This document shows positions 55,433 through 64,000 of a DNA stretch of 64,000 nucleotides, one piece after another; the stretch's first letter is position 1, and every line of letters begins with the position of its first letter. The notes under the pieces were generated by a model. The model did not search any database and was not told the DNA's origin. It saw nothing but the letters and a program-made list of their open reading frames with translations. Location of the stretch: assembly GCA_017443895.1 (NCBI GenBank), contig JAFSXU010000034.1, positions 62,001 to 126,000 of the forward strand. The letters run 5' to 3'. This DNA is from Clostridia bacterium (lineage in GTDB: Bacteria > Bacillota > Clostridia > UBA1381). A program made the position numbers and the translations under genes.

Positions 55433-55896
55433 AATGTCCATATCATATAGTTTAGGTACAAGGCAAACATAAGCCATAATATATACGGTATTTGCAAAAG
55501 TCCTGCTGTTTTATTGACCTTATAAAACCGATACGCCGTATATATTACCGCAAGTAACAGTACAATCAGCCATATAAATGCAAATAAATAATCCTGCATA
55601 TTAAAAAATATTATTGTCCAGAAGAAATTTATTGCAAGGCTGAATGCGTATATTATAAGCTCTGCTGTTGCTCCGCCTTGCCCCTTGCCTGTTTCATAGA
55701 CCATTGCCGCGCCTATACCCATAAGTGTAAACAATATTGTCCATACTATCGGGAACAGCCACGGTGGCGGAGATAACGGGGGCTGTATGACATTTTGAAA
55801 TTCCTGCATACCGTCCCTTGTTACAAGTGCGGACAATGCGCCCACACCCAAGGCTATTGCTATTGATATTACATACGGTTTTATTTTTTTCCACAT
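55423..55896 (-). CDS. TspO/MBR family membrane protein
   Basis: 157 aa from ATG at 55896 (MWKKIKPYVISIAIALGVGA). It has five membrane segments. The family hallmarks PPLSPPPWLFPIVWTILFTLMGIGAAMVY (in parts: SPPPWLFPIVWTILF, LMGIGAAMVY), FFWTIIFFNMQDY and LLQIPYILWLMFALYLNYM are clear. TspO proteins bind tetrapyrroles or related small molecules; the role in anaerobes is unclear. Its 3' end lies inside the shared terminator. Confidence 0.95.
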   Translation of the reverse strand: MWKKIKPYVISIAIALGVGALSALVTRDGMQEFQNVIQPPLSPPPWLFPIVWTILFTLMGIGAAMVYETGKGQGGATAELIIYAFSLAINFFWTIIFFNMQDYLFAFIWLIVLLLAVIYTAYRFYKVNKTAGLLQIPYILWLMFALYLNYMIWTLNT

Positions 55897-55959
55897 AACT
55901 TTATCACCCAATTTAAGTGTATGCAGAATATGTCCAAACCATACCACAAAAAGCGATAT

Positions 55960-57621
55960 TTAATTTCCGTACTTTTTAAACATTTCTTTTACTGTATCGT
56001 ACGCAAGTTTCGGACGGCGGTATTCATCAACAATGCCCTTATTATTATGGCATCTTGCACGGGTATGAAACCATTCCTCTTCCGTAACCCTGCAATCTGC
56101 AAACTGCCATATAAACACGCCTGATATTCTGGTATCATTCATATACACACTAAGGCTTTCTTTTATAAGGTCGGCTTGAAATTCCTCGCTCCATTTTTCC
56201 CTTGCTCTTGAACGGTAGCCATATATTGCCGCCGCACCAAACTCGGATATAATTATCGGCTTATTACCGCCGTTTGCGGATTTTATCCAGTCTATTTCTT
56301 TATTGTTTCTCTCTTTTATATCGTCATTTTCATACCAGTTTGTATATATGTTATATGATACAATATCCTCTAAATCAAGGCAAATATCACTAAAATGACG
56401 GCAGGTAGCAGAGGTGCACGGTCTGGATAAATCCATACTCCGTATCCTGTCATACTGCGCTTTGTACATTCTTCTTCCGTCATCGGTTTCAGAGGCGCAC
56501 TCGTTTAAAATTCCCCAAATAATGATTGACGGGTGGTTATAATGATTTTCTATCATTTCTCTTATGCAGTCATCACACTGACGCTCAAAGTTGGGATTTT
56601 GCATTTTCGCCAAGTCAAAGCCTCGTGCATGGTTTTCTTCCCATACCAATATACCACGCTCATCACAAAGATCCAGCATTCGCTCATCATTCGGATAATG
56701 GCAGGTGCGCATGGCATTTGCACCCATATCCTGCATTAAATCAAGATCCCCTGCCATAAGCTGTAACGGCACTGCACAGCCAACCGTTGCATAGTCCTCA
56801 TGGCGGTTAAAGCCTTTTAGATACACGGGCTTTCCGTTTAATAAAAGCTTTGTACCGTCTACCTTTACTTCTCTAAATCCTACCCTGTCTATTAAATCAT
56901 CAACAGCGGTGTTATTAACATTCAAGGTTGCATTTAGCATATACAGATTGGGATTTTTATTATCCCATGCCAAGACTTTCGGGAACTCCATATCAAATTC
57001 AACATTGCTAACTGAATTTGGCAATGCTGAAAACTCTTTATTTGATACAGTATCGGCTATATCTATAGATATATTTGCGGTTATTTCAACTTGTTTTAGG
57101 TTCTCAATCTCAACTAAAACCTTTGCTCTCCATTTACCGTTATTCCATGACGGTGTAAAATGCATATTTTTAATATATACATCACCCACATATTCCATCG
57201 AAACAGGTCTTGTTATTCCGCCATAGGTATAGTAATCGTTTGGGATATGCAAAGCGGATTTTTCAGAGAATGTATTATCAACCACAACATCAATTTGATG
57301 TGTACCTTTTTCTACATCTTTTATAACAGCACTAAACGGAGTGAATGCGTTATAATGATGTGCTACCTTTTCGCCGTCAAAGAACACATCTGCCGTATGG
57401 CTTACACCCTTAAATTCAAGGCGGATATTTGTGTCATACTTTACATAAACCGTTTTTGAATATGTGGCAATTCCTCTGTGCTTTAAAAAGTCCGGGTGCT
57501 GTTCAAAACACCCCGGAACGGGCATTGTATATTCCTTATCCACACCCTGCATAATAAATTTCCACATACCGTCAAGCTCTTTTTGTTCACGGATATTGTG
57601 TGTCTCAAACAGTCTGATCAT
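55960..57621 (-). CDS. glycoside hydrolase family 2 (beta-glucuronidase-like)
   Basis: 553 aa, no signal peptide, so probably cytoplasmic. An N-terminal jelly roll (about 1-160) is followed by an immunoglobulin-like domain and the TIM barrel. KPVYLKGFNRHEDYA, TCHYPNDERMLDLCDERGI, the acid/base Glu in WGILNECAS (about 375) and the nucleophile Glu in IISEFGA (about 470) are all present. Length and NRHED pattern fit beta-glucuronidase or beta-galacturonidase types. Its start overlaps the GH28 gene by 4 nt, so both are translated together; the pairing suggests trimming of pectin-derived uronides that feed uxaCBA. Confidence 0.9.
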   Translation of the reverse strand: MIRLFETHNIREQKELDGMWKFIMQGVDKEYTMPVPGCFEQHPDFLKHRGIATYSKTVYVKYDTNIRLEFKGVSHTADVFFDGEKVAHHYNAFTPFSAVIKDVEKGTHQIDVVVDNTFSEKSALHIPNDYYTYGGITRPVSMEYVGDVYIKNMHFTPSWNNGKWRAKVLVEIENLKQVEITANISIDIADTVSNKEFSALPNSVSNVEFDMEFPKVLAWDNKNPNLYMLNATLNVNNTAVDDLIDRVGFREVKVDGTKLLLNGKPVYLKGFNRHEDYATVGCAVPLQLMAGDLDLMQDMGANAMRTCHYPNDERMLDLCDERGILVWEENHARGFDLAKMQNPNFERQCDDCIREMIENHYNHPSIIIWGILNECASETDDGRRMYKAQYDRIRSMDLSRPCTSATCRHFSDICLDLEDIVSYNIYTNWYENDDIKERNNKEIDWIKSANGGNKPIIISEFGAAAIYGYRSRAREKWSEEFQADLIKESLSVYMNDTRISGVFIWQFADCRVTEEEWFHTRARCHNNKGIVDEYRRPKLAYDTVKEMFKKYGN

Positions 57622-58811
57622 TTTTGTACCTCCCTGATATTTACATTATTTAACTTTATACTCTCCACATCGGTGCATAAGAGTGCGGCATTAGCCGCTA
57701 ATGATATATCGCTAAGCTCGATATTTTTTAGCTTCATCTCAGGTAAGCCCTTAATTTGTATGCCCAATTTTGCGCCCTTTCCCCATACATTCTTAATAAC
57801 GACCCCGTCAACCTCTGACGGAGTATCCGTCTTTGGCGTGACGGTAGAAAATTCATAGAACATATTTATCTGTATCGCCTGATCCGTCACATCGTTTATT
57901 TCTATGTTTTCAAAGCGTACATTCTTTATATATCCGCCCCTGCCTCGCATTGACTTTAGCCTGATACCCTGCATAGTGCCGAAAATTTTGCAATCGTGCA
58001 TATAAATATTCTCTACTCCGCCCGAAATTGCGCTTCCTATGACTACCGCGCCATGCCCAAAACGCATTGTGCAGTTTCGCACCTCAATATTTTTACACGG
58101 TCGTGCCACCCTCATTCCGTCCTCATTCATGCCTGAGTTTATTGCAATGCAGTCATCGCCTGTGGAAAAATCGCAATCCTCTATCAATACATTTTCGCAG
58201 GAGTCGGGATTTAATCCGTCCGTGTTATGTCCGTCAGTTCTTACCGTAACGCCCTTTATATGTACATTATCACAATATACGGGGTGTATCGTCCATTGCG
58301 GCCCGTCCACTATGGTAAAATCCGACAGTGTGACATTTTTACAGTTTATGGGCTGGATAAATGACGGTCTTAGCGCCGTCTGTTTCGTCCCGTATACCCG
58401 TTTTGAAACATCAACGCCGTTACTTTCGGCATAGCAAAGCTCATTTGCCGCCTCCTGCTGCAGCAGCTTCCAGCTCCACCACTTTTCCCCCGAGCCGTAT
58501 AATGTGCCCTTGCCTGTAATTTTTATGTTTTCCTTACCATTTGCATATATAAGCGGAGAATAGTTATAACATTCCATTCCCTCCCATCTTGTAAATACAG
58601 CAGGTAAATAATCATCGGGATTGTCGCTGAAAATAATTTCAGCATTATCCTCTAAATGCAGTTCAATATTGCTCTCCAAATGTATCGGCCCACTTTTCCA
58701 TTGCCCGTTTGGTACATTTACCGTCCCTCCGCCATTTTCAAAGCACGACTTTACAGCCTCATTTACAGCGTTTTGACCGTAATTTATATAGTCTGCGACA
58801 TTAACTGTCAT
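57618..58811 (-). CDS. glycoside hydrolase family 28 (polygalacturonase-like)
   Basis: 397 aa from ATG at 58811 with AAGGAG upstream. A right-handed beta-helix with all GH28 motifs: NTDGLNPDSC (about 199), STGDDCIAINSG (about 216), GHGAVVIGS (about 247) and RLKSMRGRGG (about 277). The Asp triad needed for inverting hydrolysis is intact. There is no signal peptide, so it most likely acts inside the cell on imported oligogalacturonides or rhamnogalacturonan fragments, as in exo-type members. First gene of a two-gene unit, divergent from an AraC regulator. Confidence 0.93.
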   Translation of the reverse strand: MTVNVADYINYGQNAVNEAVKSCFENGGGTVNVPNGQWKSGPIHLESNIELHLEDNAEIIFSDNPDDYLPAVFTRWEGMECYNYSPLIYANGKENIKITGKGTLYGSGEKWWSWKLLQQEAANELCYAESNGVDVSKRVYGTKQTALRPSFIQPINCKNVTLSDFTIVDGPQWTIHPVYCDNVHIKGVTVRTDGHNTDGLNPDSCENVLIEDCDFSTGDDCIAINSGMNEDGMRVARPCKNIEVRNCTMRFGHGAVVIGSAISGGVENIYMHDCKIFGTMQGIRLKSMRGRGGYIKNVRFENIEINDVTDQAIQINMFYEFSTVTPKTDTPSEVDGVVIKNVWGKGAKLGIQIKGLPEMKLKNIELSDISLAANAALLCTDVESIKLNNVNIREVQK

Positions 58812-58843
58812 AACCCACACTCCTTACATATTTTGATGGTTTC

Positions 58844-58871
58844 ATTATATCAGCAATTTCACTTAAAACAA
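58844..58871 (-). promoter_or_regulatory. promoter of the GH28-GH2 unit
   Basis: Minus strand: extended -10 TGATATAAT (TATAAT at 58844-58849) and TTGTTT (58866-58871) at 16 bp. A TTGACA lies just upstream at 58872-58877. The 140-bp divergent gap probably also holds the AraC-type binding sites. Confidence 0.6.
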
Positions 58872-58951
58872 TGTCAAAAATACTGATTATTTGTTAAAAA
58901 GTATTGATTTAATTGACAAATAGTGTTAAATTGGTTATGGGGGTGTGTTTT

Positions 58952-59773
58952 ATGTTTGAAGTATTTGATAATTTCAGTGCCGGTATTCATTTTGCGCTTT
59001 TACACAGTCTTTATATAATGCACGATGATAACTGGTATGAGGAAAAGACGAAAATGGAATATGTTATTTGGTGCATCTCAAAAGGAAATGTATATATAAC
59101 GGTTAATAAAAAGCAATTTATCGCAAAAGAGGGCGATGTGGTATTTTTTATGCCCGGAACACGGTATACTGCAAAGTCGGACAATGCAGGCTGTGAATTT
59201 CTCTATCAAAAATACATTATCGAGTTTGGAAACAATATAAATATTTTAAGTGAAACAAATTTATCGGGAGTGCTGTCAAATCCGGATATTTCCGTTTTGC
59301 AGTCAAAATATGTTGACGGAATTTTGAGCCTCAGAAATAAGGTTTATTCGCTAAATGCGTATTCCCTGTTTTTGATGTTTTTTTCAGAATGTATTGAAAA
59401 TATAAAGGGAAACGGCTTGGAGCTGTTTAACAAAAATGTACCAAGCATGGCACACTCGGATATTTGGCGTGTTATGTCATACATGGGCGAATATTACTAT
59501 AACAATCTTGATATAGCAAAATTATCAAACATGGCACATCTTAGTGAAAAACATTTTATACACCAATTTAAAAATACTGTTGGAATATCCCCAAAGCAAT
59601 ATATAATTCAGTGCAGAATGAGAAAAGCATCGGATATGCTGATAAATTCCGATGCTAATATTTCAGAAATTGCACGCATTGTAGGCTATAATGATATTTA
59701 CACCTTTTCAAAAGCGTTTAAGAAATATCATGACATATCGCCTACCGAATACAGGCATAACTTTTTAATGTAA
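58952..59773 (+). CDS. AraC family transcriptional regulator
   Basis: 273 aa from ATG at 58952, after GGGGGTG. An N-terminal cupin-like sensor domain (about 1-165, with NVYITVNKKQFIAKEGDVVFF in the beta-barrel, cited in parts) precedes two helix-turn-helix motifs: LDIAKLSNMAHLSEKHFIHQ and ISEIARIVGYNDIYTFSKAF, ending SPTEYRHNFLM. It is read divergently from the GH28-GH2 genes and most likely activates them in response to a pectin-derived sugar; it might also act on uxaCBA, 20 kb away. Confidence 0.93.
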   Translation: MFEVFDNFSAGIHFALLHSLYIMHDDNWYEEKTKMEYVIWCISKGNVYITVNKKQFIAKEGDVVFFMPGTRYTAKSDNAGCEFLYQKYIIEFGNNINILSETNLSGVLSNPDISVLQSKYVDGILSLRNKVYSLNAYSLFLMFFSECIENIKGNGLELFNKNVPSMAHSDIWRVMSYMGEYYYNNLDIAKLSNMAHLSEKHFIHQFKNTVGISPKQYIIQCRMRKASDMLINSDANISEIARIVGYNDIYTFSKAFKKYHDISPTEYRHNFLM

Positions 59774-59780
59774 ATTGTGT

Positions 59781-61772
<1,992 letters not shown>

Positions 61773-61788
61773 CTACCTTTTACTGCAA

Positions 61789-62066
61789 AGGGTGTTGTAT
61801 ACACAACACCCCCAGAGCACTGACAAACTCGGTCTAACGCAAGCATTTTTATTGTCTTTGAATGAAAATGCTTTTTTATGTAATTGTATGTTGGCGGTGC
61901 GGTTTCAGAGAAAACCGCACCGTTGCTTGCTTTTTGCCCTTTAAACCTCTACCGTACCTTTGTACGCCGACGAGATTTAAAGGACAAAATATACCTTCGT
62001 TTCTCAGCCTCTGCTCAGACTGATGACTTTGTCATCAGTCTGAGGGTGTTGTATACACAACACCCC
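61789..62066. mobile_element. structured MITE-like element, copy 2, with 24-bp direct flanking repeats
   Basis: A 230-bp interior (61813-62042) begins CAGAGCACTGAC and ends GTCATCAGTCTG. It is bracketed by identical 24-bp direct copies of a hairpin with stem GGGTGTTGT/ACAACACCC and loop ATAC (61789-61812 and 62043-62066). Interior hairpins are AAGCATTTT/AAAATGCTT (61841-61873), an 11-bp stem at 61895-61922, the CTC/GAG stem around CTACCGTACC (61947-61974) with outer CCTTTAAA/TTTAAAGG, and a 12-bp stem at 62016-62042. TGACAAACT, TGCTTTTTG, CTACCGTACC and ACAAAAT match copy 1 in order and spacing. It fills the gap between leuS and ligA. Confidence 0.7.
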
Positions 62067-62073
62067 TTGAATT

Positions 62074-64000
62074 TTATTTTACAACTATATTTACCAATCT
62101 TTTCGGTATCGCAATTACCTTGACAACGGTTTTACCCTCAGTTAAGCCTTTAATCCTTTCTGAATTAAGAGCCGTCTGTTCAAGTCCTTCCTTGTCGATA
62201 TTTGCGCTAACCATCATTTTATCCTTTACCTTACCGTTTATCTGGACAACTATCTCAATCTCATCATCAACGGTTTTTGCCTCATCGTACTTTGGCCATT
62301 CGGCAATTGAGAGATAACCGCCGTCGCCGTATGTGAGCCATAATTCCTCCGTCATATGCGGTGCAAATGGGTTTAATAAGGTTATAAAGGTCTTATACTC
62401 ACCCTTTGTAACAGAGCCTTTTTTGCTAAAGTCATTTACAAGCGACATCAAGGTTGCAATGGCGGTATTGAATTTCATTCTCTCAATATCGTCACTGACC
62501 TTTTTAATGGTCTTGTGCATTGCCTTTTCCAAATCAGCGCTATATCCGTCATCATCATTTACAATACTCTGTAAATTCCAGACACGCTCAAGGAATTTAT
62601 AACAGCCTTTTAAGCCCTTTTGCGACCATGGTGTTGTCTGGTCAAATGCACCGATAAACATTTCATATGTTCTGAATGCATCCGCACCAAACTCGTCTAC
62701 AACCTCATCGGGGTTTACCACATTACCCCTTGATTTTGACATCTTCTGATTATCCTCGCCCAAAATCATACCGTGCGAGGTACGCTTCATATACGGCTCC
62801 TTTGTAGGTACTGCGCCAATATCATAAAGCACCTTATGCCAGAACCTTGAATAGAGTAAATGAAGGGTTGTATGCTCCATACCGCCGTTATACCAATCAA
62901 CAGGTGACCAGTATGAAAGTGCCTCCTTTGATGCAAATGCCTCATCGTTATGCGGATCCATATATCTTAAATAGTACCAGCTTGAGCCTGCCCACTGTGG
63001 CATTGTATCGGTTTCACGCTGTGCTCTTCCGCCACAGCACGGGCAGGTAGTTTCTATCCAGTCATATGCCTTTGCAAGCGGAGATTCGCCGTTCTCGCCC
63101 GGCTCAAAGGTTTCAAGCTCGGGTAATTCTAACGGCAATTCACTCTCGGGTATTGCCACCCAACCGCATTTTGGACAGTTTACAAGCGGAATAGGCTCGC
63201 CCCAGTAACGCTGACGGGAGAATACCCAGTCACGCAATTTATAATTTACCTTACGCTTGCCCTTACCCTGTTCTTCAAGCCAGTTAATCATAGTCGGGAT
63301 TGCTTCCTTTACAGGTAAGCCGTTTAAAAATCCCGAATTTACCATTTCGCCCTTATATACATCTGTATATGCGGCCTCTTGCACATTTTCGCCACCCGAT
63401 ACTACCTCAATTATAGGCAAATTAAACTTCTTTGCAAAGTCCCAGTCACGGCTATCGTGTGCAGGTACCGCCATAATCGCACCTGTTCCGTATGTTACAA
63501 GTACATAGTCTGAAATAAATACAGGTAAATCCTCGCCGTTTGCAGGATTTTTAGCGGTTACACCCATAAGTCTTACACCTGTTTTATCCTTTGCAAGCTC
63601 TGTTCTTTCAAACTCGGATTTTCTTGCCGCCTGTGCCTTATATTCGAGTACCTCGTCATAGTTTGTAATTGAGTCCTTCATCTTCTCAACCAACTCATGC
63701 TCGGGCGACAGTACAACATATGTTGCACCGAATAATGTATCGCATCTTGTGGTGTATACAACCATTTCATCGCCTGTTGAGAGTTCAAATGTAACCTCTG
63801 CGCCCTCTGAACGGCCAATCCAGTTTCTTTGCTGGATTTTTACCTTTTCAAGATAATCAACCTCGTCCAAATCGTCAATAAGACGCTGTGCATACTCGGT
63901 TATCTTTAACATCCACTGGCTCTTTCTGCGCTGTACAACCTCGCTTCCGCAACGCTCGCAAACGCCGTTTACAACCTCCTCGTTTGACAAGCCGACCTTA
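62074..64000 (-). CDS. leuS: leucine--tRNA ligase, N-terminal part beyond the window
   Basis: The frame is open to the right edge, so at least 642 codons of the C-terminal side are present and the 5' end is missing. Visible parts are CERCGSEV, WMLKITEYAQRLIDDLD and NWIGRSEGAEVTF of the connective/editing region, TRCDTLFGATYVVLSPEH and GTGAIMAVPAHDSRDWDFA of the editing domain, the class I KMSKSRGNVVNPDEV catalytic loop, and a C-terminal anticodon-binding region ending IPKRLVNIVVK. A TTG codon at 63990 is internal to the protein, not the start. Confidence 0.97.
   Translation of the reverse strand, partial: KVGLSNEEVVNGVCERCGSEVVQRRKSQWMLKITEYAQRLIDDLDEVDYLEKVKIQQRNWIGRSEGAEVTFELSTGDEMVVYTTRCDTLFGATYVVLSPEHELVEKMKDSITNYDEVLEYKAQAARKSEFERTELAKDKTGVRLMGVTAKNPANGEDLPVFISDYVLVTYGTGAIMAVPAHDSRDWDFAKKFNLPIIEVVSGGENVQEAAYTDVYKGEMVNSGFLNGLPVKEAIPTMINWLEEQGKGKRKVNYKLRDWVFSRQRYWGEPIPLVNCPKCGWVAIPESELPLELPELETFEPGENGESPLAKAYDWIETTCPCCGGRAQRETDTMPQWAGSSWYYLRYMDPHNDEAFASKEALSYWSPVDWYNGGMEHTTLHLLYSRFWHKVLYDIGAVPTKEPYMKRTSHGMILGEDNQKMSKSRGNVVNPDEVVDEFGADAFRTYEMFIGAFDQTTPWSQKGLKGCYKFLERVWNLQSIVNDDDGYSADLEKAMHKTIKKVSDDIERMKFNTAIATLMSLVNDFSKKGSVTKGEYKTFITLLNPFAPHMTEELWLTYGDGGYLSIAEWPKYDEAKTVDDEIEIVVQINGKVKDKMMVSANIDKEGLEQTALNSERIKGLTEGKTVVKVIAIPKRLVNIVVK

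Noticed and set aside
63988-63990. TTG as start of leuS
   Set aside because: The reading frame continues to the window edge and the residues before it (KVG) match internal LeuS sequence; the synthetase needs a much longer N-terminal part.

Overview
The window looks like a chromosomal segment of an anaerobic, endospore-forming, low-GC Firmicute of the class Clostridia. The support is a spoIIGA-sigE-sigG cluster, spoVAD/spoVAE, an alpha/beta-type small acid-soluble spore protein and a GerM-like lipoprotein, next to Gram-positive style promoters and strong AGGAGG ribosome binding sites. Galacturonate (uxaABC) and GH28/GH2 genes suggest a plant-fibre or gut habitat. The exact genus cannot be fixed from sequence reading alone.

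Layout. 1-15.0 kb is a cell-surface polysaccharide locus in three transcription units: a minus-strand unit (O-antigen polymerase-like, glycosyltransferase, pyruvyl transferase, acetyltransferase, metallophosphoesterase, Wzz-like co-polymerase running off the left edge); a plus-strand unit (CDP-glycerol glycerophosphotransferase, F420-hydrogenase-beta-like protein, GT2); and a minus-strand unit (initiating sugar-phosphate transferase, flippase, a possible 44-aa protein, GT4). Good sigma-A promoters drive all three. 15.3-18.1 kb holds tRNA-Pro(GGG) and secDF. 18.5-24.7 kb is spoVAE/spoVAD, SASP, recG, a YloV/FakA-like protein and an Asp23 protein. 24.9-32.4 kb has a tyrosine recombinase, GerM, a TSCPD protein, an MBOAT-type O-acylation operon (GDSL, DUF4358, MBOAT, DHHW) and an aminotransferase. 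32.5-35.2 kb is the sporulation sigma cluster, preceded by an inverted pair of perfect Spo0A boxes. 35.2-39.5 kb is uxaCBA, 39.6-44.3 kb is branched-chain amino acid synthesis (ilvBNC, and ilvE on the other strand), 44.4-50.7 kb is pyrH-frr-uppS-cdsA-dxr-rseP-ispG, followed by an esterase, aspS, a MOP flippase, TspO, a GH2/GH28/AraC pectin-type locus, ligA and the C-terminal part of leuS.

The most unusual signal lies in two intergenic regions 51 kb apart (10407-10691 and 61789-62066). They share a modular element of about 230-235 bp: CAG...CTG ends, four short boxes at almost constant spacing, and stems that differ in sequence but keep pairing. Each copy is bracketed by its own 24-25-bp direct repeat, and each repeat is itself a hairpin. 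This looks like a nonautonomous, structured insertion element that targets terminator-like hairpins. Other structured regions are a mini-hairpin array after tRNA-Pro, a hairpin cluster after secF, and a multi-stem fold between the DHHW and TSCPD genes.
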